From Phlebiopsis flavidoalba (taxonomy: Eukaryota > Basidiomycota > Agaricomycetes > Polyporales > Phanerochaetaceae): a stretch of DNA of 64,000 nt. Location of the stretch: positions 434,001 to 498,000 of the forward strand of contig JAOCPU010000011.1 of NCBI GenBank assembly GCA_035772785.1. The letters run 5' to 3'. Position 1 is the stretch's first letter; every line of letters starts with the position of its first letter. The position numbers were made by a program, and so were the translations under genes. The notes under the pieces are model-generated. The model did no database searches, was not told the DNA's origin, and worked only from the letters and a program-made list of their open reading frames with translations. Positions 12,601 to 24,269 of this stretch are shown here, piece after piece.

Positions 12601-12612
12601 GTGTCGGAATAA
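9603..12612 (+). CDS. RRP6: Nuclear exosome 3'-5' exoribonuclease Rrp6 (EXOSC10)
   Basis: Rrp6 trims and degrades RNA with the nuclear exosome. The ATG at 9603 starts MSRPPALKATRN, followed by the PMC2NT domain with DNFRSAVVDSMDQLLERA (about 9834-9890) and PKPTKQK near 10000; KPQLTFKRKVDNSD appears near 10140-10170. The DEDD nuclease is recognisable although broken: Exo I DLE at 10560-10568, then FYGFVC and EEDWIVDTLKLREELD (about 10590-10690); Exo II HGA then ESDIVWL at about 10791-10821; Exo III in the degraded stretch before LSDNLRNALLDRAS (about 11130-11215). The HRDC zone (about 11300-11650) is hard to read. The disordered tail has VVNKIHTTLSITPRAP, ESVADAIVVVGQ and TPEAFDYGEVG and a basic KKRRQKGQ, typical of basidiomycete Rrp6; stop at 12610-12612 if no further intron follows. 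Many indels and some apparent substitutions are present. Identity is strong because all blocks occur in order. Confidence 0.85.
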
Positions 12613-14392
12613 TCGTTGTGCTGTACGAGGTCACGTCATGTAGCGCGAATCGACTATGGAAACTTCCGCGCGCCGCCGAAAGCCCACAGCGAGGTCAAGT
12701 CTGGGAATATGTCGCGAACTTTCAAGTAGGGTGCAACGAAGAGAGCATGACTTTCCCATGCGATGGTATTGTTTAACACGTCCGGGCTTGGACAGCATTT
12801 TGCCCGGCGGCTGGGCGTCTCCCAAACTCACGCTTCGTGGGGACTGACAACGTGACAATTGTGCTAAGTTGTGTGATGCTTCAGTTTTTTTTTTCTGTCA
12901 TAGGAGTTCTCGACTTCGCGAGCTTCAGGTCTCAAACGCTCGCATTAGAACGCGTCAGACTCCCGAGAGATAACAACATTTGGCCAAACTGTTCTCAATT
13001 CTGTCCGTAGAGTATGGCGAAATCATCGTCAACAGTGTGCGCAGCAGGAGCAAGCAAGTAAGAAAAGTACAGACAAACACACCCTCAACGTTGGTGTGCT
13101 TTGGGCTCTCCATCTGGCCTAATTGAAAGCATTTCACGCGTACATCTACCCCTCAAAAGGAGCAGTCGGAGCAGGATACTGATCGTCAAACAAGTGTCAA
13201 GTATGACGCAGTAAAAGTGGAAGTGCACTCTCTGCTGAGGCACTAAAAGTACTCAAGCTCAAGAACTCGAGGTCATTGCTTGTGTGTATGAGATAGTGTA
13301 TATTACTTTATGTTATCTTCATGCACTACTGTCGCATGTCCTTGGGCAATGAAAACAAATAGTAGCGCCAAACCTTCTCGGTTCCCCCTATACGAATAGG
13401 AGGTTCCCCCTATACGAATGTGGAGAGTAACACGCGAGGCAAGGTCAAACAGTGCTCAACCCCCAGTGCAAGCCGACAGTTTACGCGCATGGCCCGAATC
13501 ACGTCTTTCATGCTCACGTTCGTAGCTCGCATCCATTCTATACCACTGGGCGTCGCAGTCAGATGAATGTATTGATGAGATGAGCGCGTCGCTCTCACGA
13601 CTGTGGCGGTCTCCACCTATCAATCCGCCACTTGGGGTCCCAGAAGGAAGACAAGGACGGCGTTTGCATCTGGTCAATTCCCATCGTGTGACGCACAGGA
13701 ATCCGTTCGCATCTACATCCCGTTGTGTGCGTTTTTTCGAAGCGACGTCGCCGACGACTGGCATCCCTGCATTCTGATTTTTCCGTTTATCCCAGCGCAT
13801 TTTTCAACGATGATATCGCGGCTAGATACGACGTAGGGCTACGTAGGGTCGCTCGTCCATAACTACTCATGGCGATGTGGCCTTCGTGCAGTCTTCTGCA
13901 CAACTATCTAGGATCAGCGAGGTAGGGACCCCGAACCGAGTGTGGGCGGTGCGAGCTGGCGCTTTTGGCACTAAGCCACTTTCCGTTGAAGTGTTTCCTT
14001 TTGTGCGTCCGCGTCCGTCAGTACGTCTGATGCTATTAATAGGACCCACAACAATCTAGTCGCCCCTGTCTTGCCGCTGTTCCTCCTGACTACTCGGCGG
14101 CTAATAAAACCGCACAAATTGTGGTCAAGTATTCCTGAGTTTACGCTTGATTTAGCGTATGTAAAAAAGTATGTTGGTGATGGCAATACAAAGTCGAGAG
14201 AGCGAGTCGGAGTGGGAGCGAGTGGGCGCTAGCCAAGTGGCCGGGTGATCGAATCTGACGGTAGGGTGCCGATCAAAAGGGATTTAAAACTGGAGATGAG
14301 GCGCTTCAGATGTCCCACCACCATCCAAGTTTATAAACTGCGGCATTCACGACAACGGTCTGGTGTTTCTATGTTGTCCCACCCCCCATGAT
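12613..14392. other. Unassigned spacer between Rrp6 and Stealth genes
   Basis: No gene is recognised. It contains a T-rich run near 12882-12891 and a short tandem repeat at 13380-13419. Open frames of 60-115 codons (for example 13456-13800, minus) show no family motif. The right part, around 14150-14390, should be the Stealth promoter. Confidence 0.4.
13380..13419. repeat. Two-copy tandem repeat, 22-bp period
   Basis: The 18-base unit GGTTCCCCCTATACGAAT occurs at 13380-13397 and again at 13402-13419, separated by AGGA. Only two copies are present. No function is evident; slippage is the simplest source. Confidence 0.8.
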
Positions 14393-17160
14393 ATGAGACT
14401 CAATTTCCATCTGCCTCTGCCCACAGGTGTTCTGGACAAAAGTCCGGCCCCGATGCTCTCTGGGTGGAGGCGTCGCCCGGTGCAAAAACCACCTTTTCTC
14501 CTCGTCACCGGCCGTCTCGTTCTTTCTCCTATTCGAATACGCGTCCTACCTCACTGGCAGTCAGGACGACTCACAACTAGACCAAGTTGAGTGGCTTCGA
14601 CTCCTCACTAGATACCGTCTACTTGCCCTTTCGGCCACCAGACCATGTCACTGTCTCGAAGAAGCTTAGACCAACGCTACCTCTGCCGGCGTCATGTCTA
14701 GACGCACATATTGCGCGGGGAGAATCGTGTTATCACCCGGACACGAGCCCAAGCTCGATGTCTATTGTGGGACGTGGGTCAACGGCACAGATGTTCTTTT
14801 GCAAGGATGCCAAGGACCGCGTCAAGCAGATGTGGTGAATGACCCCTTACCATCCAAGCCCATCTTGGAAACAGGTGCGGGCATATTTAGGTGAGCATCG
14901 CCATAATTTCAGGTTTACAAGCTCAGTTGCACATACGGGGATGCAGAGACCACGACGAGCTCCTATTTTCCACACGGTCGGTCCTGGCTCAACTTCAGAC
15001 CCTACACCTCAGACTCCACGTCCTTACCCTCCGACTTCAAGATACCCTACCCGACAATTCCTCTAACTCCACAATACCCCCTGACTACCGCTTAGGGAAC
15101 AAGTGCCCGCACAATGGCTTGACACTAGAAACCATGCACGCTGGACGCGACTCGGCGATGCTCCAGCTCACACGATTAAAAACATCACGCTGTGATGTCA
15201 TTTCAGCCCCTACAATATGATACCGTATTTTAACAGGTTGAGAGCTGTGTTGTGCATGCGCTGCAGGGCGTCGTTGACGAGAATGGAATCCGCAGCTATG
15301 GCTATTGCAGTCCCAATTCGGACATTTGAACTCGATTATATAAATCAGACAACTTGTGCAGTCATTCGGCGTTCGTAGTAAGCACTATACTTACCACGCC
15401 ATCAGTAGCGTCTACCTGGTAAGAGGTCGCCGAGAAACAAGACACGATAACTAACATGTAGCCTAGAACGATGTGATTTCTTCTTCCTCCCAGCACCTGA
15501 CTCTCCACGGACATTCTTCACGTCAGGTATTTTCTGTCCCTTTCCCAGGTTTTGCCGGCTTTTTGACTTTTAAATAACCCATAATAGCCCATACGGTCCC
15601 CCCGTCTTCCGTATGCAGAGCGCACCTCCTCGTCTCTCCCACCCAATACGGTAAACAACATCAAGCCCGGCGAATGGCGCTCGCTGCGGCTTCCAACATC
15701 CTCCTCAGTCCGTCCTTTCTCGTATCTTCTACACGTTTTCTCAACCTCACCTCTGCTCGCAGGTGACCGCTTCGGCTAGGTGCTGTTCTCGGCCAGCGCC
15801 CATACGTGACCCACGAGGCCCAAATCCCCATCGCTGCCGCTTCTGCACGAGGATCATCGACGATTTGGTGCAACACAAGCTCGCGCGCACGGCTCGAATC
15901 GACCGCACCCGTTTCCGCGAGACCAAGTCCGGCGACTCGGATCCGAGCATGATGATGTTCATGCTTGCTCGTGCACTTTGTCATCGAGCTGCTGGGCGCG
16001 CCCATAAGGCCTTGCTCTGGTCGTGGACCGTTTTGCGCGTCACGGCCGCGGTGGACGATACGTGGACGCGCGAGGGCGAGCGAGGCGGGCGTGGGAGCAG
16101 CTTCGGCGGAAGCTGGGTGTGAGCGGTTTGCGAGGGTTGAGGCGAGGAAGCGGGACTCGATGGATCCCGAGCGGGTGGCTGCGCACCTGAGTAGATTCGG
16201 GGGCACAGGCAGGTGGATAGTACAAAGTATGAATTTCAGTAAGTGTGTTTCTTCCATCACATCTATCAGATATAAAGCTCCAGCGAGTGTCGCAGCCTCG
16301 CCAATACGGGTATCCTTTACGCGAGCTTTAGACAGTAAGCGAGAAGTAGCGTGTGGCCACGTTTTTCTGGAACGTCGAAGACAAGGGATCTTCCGCAGTG
16401 CTCCGCCCCCCCCGCTTGAACTATGAGAAGTGTTTTATGGACGAACGGGCAAACCGTTTTAGCGGGGAGCGCTCTTCAGTGAGCGACCCTTAAGTTGTCC
16501 AAACACATTGCCTTTGAACAACCCAAGTGCGGCGACTGCAGTACGTCTCATACTCCCTTTCCTTTGGCGACCTACTTATAAGAATTCTTCAGTATCTATC
16601 GCTCTCGTGGCAGCCTCTGGCTCACTAGGTCTAGAAGCCTTCCTGCCCCCACCCGATCGCGTCGTCGAACCCGGCCTGAGCCGCATCTTCCCCTCCTCGT
16701 CTTCCTCCCCAGACGTGCACCACCTTCCGCTTAACGACCACTGGACCGACGGCCACTTTGCGCTCTCCGACGTCCTCCGTGACTCAGGCGTATCCGGCTT
16801 CCCACCAACAAGTGCGCGAGTGGACGACGCGCCTGCTCGCGCGCTACCGCTTCACGATCGCAGACACGTATTTGACCGCATTGATAGACACGCCCTCGCA
16901 CTTTGCGATATGGACCTCGACACGGGGCCCCGCCACGGCACGTACGATGGCGCTGCACCTCCGCAAGCATCCTGACGTTGCGCTTCTGTGCGTAAAACGA
17001 CGACATTGCGGTCGACGAGGAGCAGACGGGGCAGCTGTTCCGCGAGTGGGCGGGTGAGATGTGGGCTAGCTCCGGCGGCGTGGGAAAGGGGTGCGTCGTA
17101 GGCGCCGATAATCGACGTGTTGTGTGCTACCCATGTGCTGGGGGGATACTGCCCTACTGA
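14393..17160 (+). CDS. Stealth-family sugar-phosphate transferase
   Basis: Stealth proteins (the family of GlcNAc-1-phosphotransferase and bacterial capsule phosphotransferases) transfer sugar-1-phosphates and have conserved regions CR1-CR4. A hydrophobic stretch near 14500-14545 (SFFLLFEYASYLTG) looks like a signal anchor, implying a Golgi type II protein. CR1 (the VVYTWVNGTD motif, with indels) is at about 14747-14792. CR2 starts RDHDELLFSTRSVLAQL (about 14945-14995) and continues LHVLTSDFKIPYPT. VFRMQSAPPRLSHPIRVNNI and KPGEWRSLRL lead into CR3, with FRETKSGDSDPSMM and ALLWSW (about 15906-16030). Near 16735-16800 the frame reads LNDHWTDGHFALSDVLRDSG. CR4 is HPDVALLCV(N)DDIAVDEEQ at about 16965-17025, broken by one surplus A. 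The ATG at 14393 and the stop near 17158-17160 are best guesses. At least six frame breaks occur. Order and spacing of all four regions make the family call solid; the acceptor is unknown. Confidence 0.8.
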
Positions 17161-17736
17161 TCCGTGCTTTTCGAAATCATCCTGACATTCATATTGTCCA
17201 TTTCACTCCTTCGGATTTTTTTCATTTGCTCTTGAGCGTGTTGTCGTAGGATGAAGAGGAAGGTGTCGGATGGTGTGGTGTCCGACTGACTGCAGCGTTT
17301 CATTGGTGAATCGTCTGTGGGATTATTGAGTACACGGAGCAGGTAGATGTAAGCAGTAAGTTCTTACCTTATTCGCCGGTGTTCACCCTGGCATCGTTTC
17401 TCGAGCGCAGAGTCTGGGTGCATCCCCCACCTACGAAGGTGCTGGGAGACTGCATACAAACTCTCCGAATCTCGATGTGTGTGCGAGTCCGCGAAACGTT
17501 AGCCTGGATACAAATCTATCAAAGCCTTTGAACATTCGAGTGAGCCTGGCCAGGAGCGAGACAGATACTCGAGACTACACGCCTGTACTTTCGAACTATG
17601 CAAAATGTCGAAAGGATTTGCTCAAAAGTACTTGCTGAAGCTTGCTATAAATAGTCAAAGCACAGTGAGTTAGCGAAATGTCGAACTTTTGTTTTGTCAT
17701 TGTGAAAGAAAGACAATACTAGCTAGTTGCTAATCC

Positions 17737-17792
17737 TATCTCATCTATCTCATCCAAATCCATCCATCTCATCCTATCTCATACCATCCTCA
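17737..17792. repeat. Degenerate TATCTCATC simple repeat
   Basis: Irregular copies of TATCTCATC, CCATCTCATC and CTATCTCAT run through this stretch. It behaves like a decayed microsatellite in non-coding DNA. Confidence 0.6.
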
Positions 17793-18224
17793 TGCCAAAT
17801 CCTACTTTCTCTTCAGCATCCGTGACGTGTTCAGTCATACTCTCGGGGAAATATATTGAATCCCGCCAAAGTGTCGGTTTTGTGGTGCTCGATCGTGCGA
17901 AGGGCGCGGACGCACCTGTCCAGGCTGGGAATCGAGGTTTGGGGTGACGTGCAAGGAGCTGTCATAACGGAGGGCGCAAGATGGTCGGCGCAATGTCACG
18001 GCGGGATACGAGAGCAAAGAGTTCCGTTGATGGGGGCGCTCCGGGCTTAACCAAATGCGGGCCTAGCGTCGGTCGTCGGGTCGGCGTCCTCGCATACTCG
18101 GCTCGACCCTCTACGCCAGCGACCACCACCGTCTCCATGCCCACGGACAACGTTCCCACATATCGCGTAGCGTGCAGCACCGAAATCAGCAACGACGACG
18201 ACGGCCACCAAGACGTAATATGAT

Positions 18225-18450
18225 GATGACGACGGCGGCAGTGAATCCGACGGGCAATGAATATTGCGCTCAGCCCTTCCTCCGCGCTGTTTGAGCATCA
18301 CTGTCGTCGTCGACTGCAGACCACCAGCGTGTCGGAAGATCACAGGGCACGCCGGCCACATTGAAGATGAAAGCGTCGGCGGTAGTGAGTACGGCGGGCA
18401 AGATGTTGTGCTCAGCCGCCCTCGCGTATGAAGCATCACTGCAGCCGCGA
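18225..18450. repeat. Imperfect direct duplication, about 141-bp period
   Basis: The block from 18225 (GATGACGACGGCGGCAGTGA...) recurs from 18366 (GATGAAAGCGTCGGCGGTAG...). Both copies go on through a GGGCAA(T/G)A..TTG(C/T)GCTCAGCC segment and GCATCACTG. The copies differ at many positions, so this is an old duplication or the remains of a longer array. Confidence 0.6.
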
Positions 18451-19536
18451 ACAGCAGCAATCAAAGCACCACAAAATACGCCACACAAAAGCATAGACCA
18501 TGACCGACACCAGACGGCGAGACTCCATTGAGCGTGCATTTCGCAAGACTCGAAGACGTGACCAGTGCGGTGCAATCTACGGCGATAAGACTCACATCAG
18601 CAAGGTAACTGTGGATAACACAAGCGATACGCGAGAGCTCACGCCGCTCTCGCATCTGAACATCCTCGTCGCCGTTGACGGCACGACGGACAGCGGCCCA
18701 CAAAGGACAAAGGACGAGTCGGCCACCCGCTCGAGGCCGACCCAAGAACTTCCGCATGCAACGTGCGACACACGTTCCAACGACCACACACTTCCTGGTC
18801 AACCGCGACACTGCATAACGCGACCGCAACGTCATCAAGGCCGGTCGCAACACCATTGAGCAAGCCACCGTGGACACCCTTGTCGCCGTCAAGGACGATC
18901 TCGAACGTGTGCGCGGCCATCTAACGACACCGACCTGCCAGTAACGCTTCGCGTGGCGAACGCGGGTGGGAGTACATACATGGTCTCTCGGCGACCGACT
19001 GCGGCGCTTTAGGTGATGTTATAGCCTGCCTCGCCTCCGTATTTCATTGCTAATCCGTCTTGCCCACAGTGTGACTGAACTTCCGCTGGAACTGGCAAAC
19101 GTCCCCGACCCTCGAATCGGTCCGCCCGCCGGTCGACGCACGCACCGCCCAACGAAGCGAAGTTATCATTAGCCGCGGCGCGGCATTCAAGAACCACACA
19201 ACTCGCCAGTACTCGCAAGATCAGCACGCGCGCAGTCGGACAGCACCGACCACGGCGGGCGTTGGACGCGCGCACAGGGCTCTGAGCGACGCTGACCTCT
19301 CGTCCCGCGAACGGACGTGCCATGAACACTTGATTTCTCAGATGATTCGAGTCTGAATTTCCTTGAATGTCTCATGTGTCTACTGCGGACAACTGATACT
19401 CAATGTTACACCAACAACATTTGAATCTCACACTGACCACTGCAAATATACATCGAGCTATTGCAGTGAAGTGATTGATATTGTTTTCATTCATCTGTAC
19501 CGGCGGGTGTTCCGAATGGGCTCACAACTAGCTGGG

Positions 19537-22500
19537 TCAGATCTGTACTCTACTCGCAACGTTCGTGAAGAATCTCTCGAGAACCGACTTGCCCCTCCTG
19601 AGATTCGTAAGTGAGATTCTTTCGTTGTGGCAAATGGCGCTTGGTCCTGGCCAGAAAGCGCATTTAGAATTCCACGTTTAGTTGGAGTAAGAATATTCAC
19701 GCACTGTGCTCTGCCCCAGGGGTAGATGTAGAGCGTGACAAGAGAATTCCTTCTCAAGATTTGGTATTGATGGTATAGACTGTCAAACGGTGCAGTGAAT
19801 GAGATAGAAGGATTATGTGAGGGAAATATACGTACCCCGCCCTCCCGAATCCCTAAGTGGCTCAATATTCCATTCATCACGGACGGCATCTTCAAGTGCG
19901 GTGAACCAAAGATCATCGAGATTACCCAGCCACCAGTCTGCTGAATGGTGAATAGAGACCTGAAAAGGGATTTTCAGCGACTGAGAAAAGGCTGCTGGTG
20001 AAAACTGACTTCAATACGGTTGGGGCGATTGCATAGCCGAAAGGTCTGCTTCAAGTGAGTTTGAAGCGCTGTTGATATAGTATCGAGGTCCTGATCGGTA
20101 CAATACGAATAGAGACCCGCGCTGTGACCGACGCAGGATGACAGTAGAATCTAAGCAGTAATGCTCTCGGTATTGATACCAACAATTGAACCAAAGGGAA
20201 ACGTACTGTGGTTGCACCAGTCGTGCGTACATCGTGAATTGTCAAACTTGGCTCTCTCCATTTCGCTGATAATGTCGAGGCAGGTGTTTGAATAACGCCA
20301 GAGAGCACCTTGTACAGCTGACGCTCTTCTTCGGTCAGTGGACGGACGGCGTCGTCTAGACGAAACATTGATTGGAATGTACTGTTGGCAGGATTTTGGA
20401 CAATACATACAAAAGCCGGAGAGTGTGACCCGATTTTGACCATCAATAAGCGTTCCCAGGAGCTTGACCCTATCACCAGTGAGCGTGGAAATCAAAGCGT
20501 CTCAACTGAATCTTAGACTGACATGTCCATCATAAGGCTCGACGACAGCGCCTCCATCTACACCTGAGTGCAGGTCTGGGCCGCTGCTTGAAATCTGACA
20601 GAGTTTTAGAAAGCATGAGCCATCGTCCTGGCGCACTCCATACCTGAACCTTGCAATGGACGACACCACGCAACCCATAGGTGATACACGGTGTGTCCTC
20701 TGCTATCCATGTCGAGTTGCTGACAGCTGCGTCGGCATGCGATCATGAGGGAAACACCAAGGGTCCTCACCTAACTAATATAGCATCGACGTGGCCAATC
20801 ATGTCCTGGAGAAGACTATTAGGATCGCTCCCAAGTTTCGACATTTAACACACACCTTGTTTCTTTTTGACGGTTTCCATAAACCCCCACCACTCCCCGC
20901 TTCTTCTTCTCCCTCCAGAAGCATGACCAAATCCACATCGAGTGCACGCCTCTGCAACAGATCCGCTGCAGCACACGCTACACCATTATCGGCCCCTTAT
21001 TGTCAGTCACAACCTCGCCCATAGAGATAGCCCATTCCTTGCAGAAAGGGTAAATGGTCGGAGTTCCCATGCGTCACCCCGGGCAGATATAACGTCGTAG
21101 TTGACTGTATTCAATGATTAGATAGTGGCGAGCGAATACTAGAAACAAAAATTACCCGTAGAATAATATTCGAGGCTTCTTGCGATCACTATGTTTCCCG
21201 TGGAAGGTAGCTACAACCAAAGGGCTCGTGTGCTCGCCGGTCGATAGCTAGAAAGAGATTTTAGCATCATCGCGAGTAAAATCATGAGATACTCACTAAC
21301 GACGACTGCGCTCTACCAGCTGGCCGAGACATTTCCTCAGCCATATTGCTCCTTGTCGGCAGTCCTCCTTATTCTGTGGGTTACTCTGCTCACACTAGGA
21401 ATGGATACGAATTTAGAGAGGGCATATATCATCGTATCTGCGAAGTCCTATCAGCAGCAAACACAATTGACATTTGGGAACAGGAGTCACCGCTGCGCAA
21501 GTCCACATCGTCGGTATTTAATACCTCCATTGTCCGTCATATGCGGTGCAGGCTTCGGCGGGCTGACTTCCCAGATCTAAACAAGTTAACTGTCAGCAGA
21601 AAACAATCTGTACAGGGGGACGCCATTATATACCTTAATTTGGTCGTCGTCGTTCCCGCCCGTAACAAGCACGAATCTGTCCTGCTCCTTTTCTGCATCA
21701 CACCACCTCGCCTGCTGTGGGCTCATCTGCCCTTGGCACCCTGAGACGTGTAACAACAGATGAAAGAACAATCCCAGAGTGCGAAAGGCCATGAACCTGT
21801 AAGATCAAATGATGCCGACCATCGCTGTATGGATGCTGAGACTGTAGTATTCATACTATAATAGCAAAACCAACCTGGACCTCTCCGTTTGCAGAACATG
21901 CGTACAAATCAGAATGAAGCATTGATAGAGAGAGGATGTCGACATTCTGATATTTTGAATAAAGAAGAAAATCAAATTAACGCTCGACCACGGCATGCAA
22001 GAGTAGAAAATTGACGCACTTCGGCGATGATGAGACTTCTAAACAACCGTCTTAGTCTCTAGATCCAGAACCTTCACGTAGCCGTCTTGACAGCCTGCGA
22101 AGATTGTGTCTCCACGGACGACGACGGCAAGTATTGCGCCGTAGCCGCATTCAAATGTGTGCTGTAGGGTGGGAGGTGATGTAGATAACGACCAGTCACC
22201 TGATACAACAGGGGAAATCCTATGAGCATATGTCATGTGGAAATCATGGTGGTGCCTGAAATACTGACCTTGACGGTCGCGTCCCCACTCCCGGAGACGA
22301 GCTGAGCCGAGTTCGGATCATGTCTCGGACGTCGGTCGCTGCCCCCTCGCGTAAGCTGGGCACAAAAGCCAAACTGTACACATATCCATAATGTGCCGAC
22401 CATATCGTATTCTCGGGTAGGACCTGCAAAGTGCGAATAGATTGCTGCGGAGGGGGAACAAGACATGTATCCACGGAGCCCGTCGGAAGCTGCGGTGGTG

Positions 22501-23400
22501 CGTGGATGTACCCGCTGTCTGCGGAGAAGAGAGCCTGAAGACGACAGAGCGCTGAGACTGAGGCTGGGGTTGCGTGCGTTCAGGTCAGGTGTACGACGCT
22601 CATACTGTGGATATGAGTCGAAGAATTTGTGTACCCTGCGGGGGGTGGGTTGAGCACCACTGGAAAGGGTGGAATCTACAAGAAGTCTATCGATCGACTG
22701 ACTCGGTACGAGAGGAGTGCGGGCGTAGAAAGGGCGCGAAGTTTGGCCATGGTTCGCGTGACCGGGAGCCTGGCTGATCGTCCGACTGTTGCAATGGTCC
22801 CTCAAGGATGATCCTGTGGAGGACCACGAAAGTCGAACCATTGTATAGAAGTGTTTTTGGCACCCAAAGTAGAGAGTGCTCGAAACTGGGTGCCATACGA
22901 GACTGAAGAGATCGCCCGAATCGGTGTCCAAGTGAGGGTTTTTTAACAGGAACAACGGAGTCAATGTCTCCGTTGACCAAACCTACAAACATGATGCTCA
23001 GCATGGTTACCATTTGTATAATAACTTCAGGAAATTACTCGGATAGTGCTGTCCCCTAACGACGCGTCAGTCTGGTGGTGGAATGTGACTGATTTCGCCA
23101 AACTGGGCGTACCCGACGCGCTGAACAACCAACGCTGCTCTGGCGCATAACCCACTCGAGGGCAAGGACACTACCAGTATGGCCTCGAAGAGTAGTTTTC
23201 AGTTTGAAGGTGCGCTTGCACCATACCTGCGGAGAATGTACATGGGCTCTTCCAACCTGTTGGAGCTCAAGCGAAGCTCACTGAGATGCCGCCTGCTTGA
23301 CTTCCGCTGTAGATGTGGTTTTCATCAGCCGCCACACTCAGAACAGAGCTGTTTCTTCTGGTGCAGTGAATGATAAAGCCTAGGTGGGTCTTCTGTAGGC
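19537..23400 (-). CDS. DUG2: Dug2-like WD40 plus M20 peptidase subunit (glutathione degradation)
   Basis: Dug2 joins a WD40 propeller to an M20 metallopeptidase fold and works with Dug3 in cytosolic breakdown of glutathione and some peptides. Reading down the minus strand from about 23390: SSVLSVAADENHIYSGSQAG, KLKTTLRGHTGSVLALEWV, LFSASGDSTIRV (intron between SASG and GDST), DSGDLFSLVWHPVSSTLYFG, then SAQLVSGSGDATVKV and FVLVTGGNDDDQIKVY, all WD40 blades. The M20 part follows: RKKPRILFYG then YDVISA (metal-binding HYD read as NYD through one surplus base, near 21110), VTDNKGPIM (21015-21045), and VDLVMLLEGEEEAGSGG (20890-20940), which carries the catalytic and metal Glu. The dimerisation lobe has LSAKWREPSLTIHDV; the end reads NERISLTNLRRGKSVLERFF..., stop 19537-19539. 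Several introns and frame breaks occur. The first exon is unresolved; the gene is head-to-head with UreG. Confidence 0.87.
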
Positions 23401-23771
23401 TGCATCTGCCTACCCAACGAAGCTACGATATTCGAGAGATTAGTGAAAGGTCATGGAAGAAGAGAACCAAAGGACCTACGGTGAGGCACGGTCGGTGAGA
23501 TATCACCGGCAGTCATGAGTAGTTAGTATTATTACGTGGTATATACAGGTGAGACAGAGATACGATCGAGCCGTTCCAATCACTACGGTCCCATTTCTTG
23601 CGGGGGCTCAACTCGGATTGGGGTCAATCATGCAATGTCAACGCGTATTTCCGAGCCCTAATATCGGGTTAGGGTCGATGACTCCATCTCGTAAGTGTAC
23701 TCAGCCTGCCATTCTAGCCCGGTATTCCTTGAAATTGAGAGTTTTTACAATTGCAGTGACTTCCCGCAGGC

Positions 23772-23807
23772 CGTTTAGAACCATTTCTTTTTTTGCAGTT
23801 CTAAACG
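23772..23807. repeat. Perfect 10-bp inverted repeat with 16-base loop
   Basis: CGTTTAGAAC (23772-23781) is followed by its reverse complement GTTCTAAACG (23798-23807), with a T-rich loop. The half-site CGTTCTAAAC recurs at about 23885. Possible readings are a dimeric factor site or a transcribed hairpin; nothing else in the region decides. Confidence 0.7.
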
Positions 23808-24207
23808 ATAGATTTGAGCAATTTGACAATGAAAGCGTGACACTTTCAAACTCCGAACGGGGGGGCAAACTGGATGGGTGTGGTCGTTCTAAACTGCGAC
23901 GATCTGGAACATACCTGTCCTCGCACGATGTGCCAGACCAAAAACCCAGTTTCTAAACCCTGAAGCGCTGGCGATCGTGATGGGACTCTGCCCCGTTTTT
24001 TTAAGCCTGGATCGGGCACACCGCCTCACTCGATGGCGGCCGAGCTCCTTAGGGCTGCGCCGACGCCGCCTCTCGCCCTCTTGCTCACGATTTCCCTGTG
24101 ATGCCCAGAGTCGTTTCAAATTATGGTTTTTCAGGTGAAACTACTCTAACCTCTTGCAAGTCATATGCACTCGTCAAAAATGCAGAAAGTGCAGAGTACG
24201 GCTAATC

Positions 24208-24269
24208 TTATCTTATCTACAACGATTGAGCTCTATGCAAGATCTTATCTCTACCTTCTGTTCTTATCT
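24208..24269. promoter_or_regulatory. Cluster of four GATA-factor-type sites upstream of UreG
   Basis: TTATCT, the reverse complement of AGATAA, occurs at 24208-24213, 24213-24218, 24245-24250 and 24264-24269, about 100-165 bp before the UreG ATG. AGATAA-type sites are bound by fungal GATA factors of the AreA/Nit2 class, which switch on nitrogen-scavenging genes. The downstream gene serves urease, so the match of site and pathway is sensible. Binding is inferred. Confidence 0.5.

Larger units (their letters stand above)
17161..19536. other. Unassigned spacer with simple and diverged repeats
   Basis: No protein family is recognised. The left part (17.2-17.85 kb) is AT-richer and non-coding in look. 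The right part (17.85-19.35 kb) is GC-richer, with long but motif-free frames on both strands and an imperfect duplication near 18225-18450. It lies between the Stealth 3' end and the Dug2 3' end, which converge here. A badly decayed gene cannot be excluded. Confidence 0.4.

Noticed and set aside
14195..14285. tRNA-like stretch (GCGCTAGCCAAGTGGCCGGG... and TGATCGAATC)
   Set aside because: Reminiscent of B-box text, but I could not fold a consistent acceptor stem, anticodon arm and T arm.
19363..19614. Zinc-finger-like CVYCGQLILNVTPTTFESHT segment on the plus strand
   Set aside because: Starts in no clear gene and runs into the minus-strand last exon of Dug2; the Cys/His spacing is probably chance.
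23661..23674. GGGTTAGGGT, similar to the TTAGGG telomere repeat
   Set aside because: One and a half units only, inside a gene-flanked spacer; not an interstitial telomere array.
24208..24269. Treating the TTATCT cluster purely as a microsatellite
   Set aside because: Two of the four sites are separated by unrelated sequence, so simple slippage does not explain all; kept as a possible regulatory cluster with moderate confidence.
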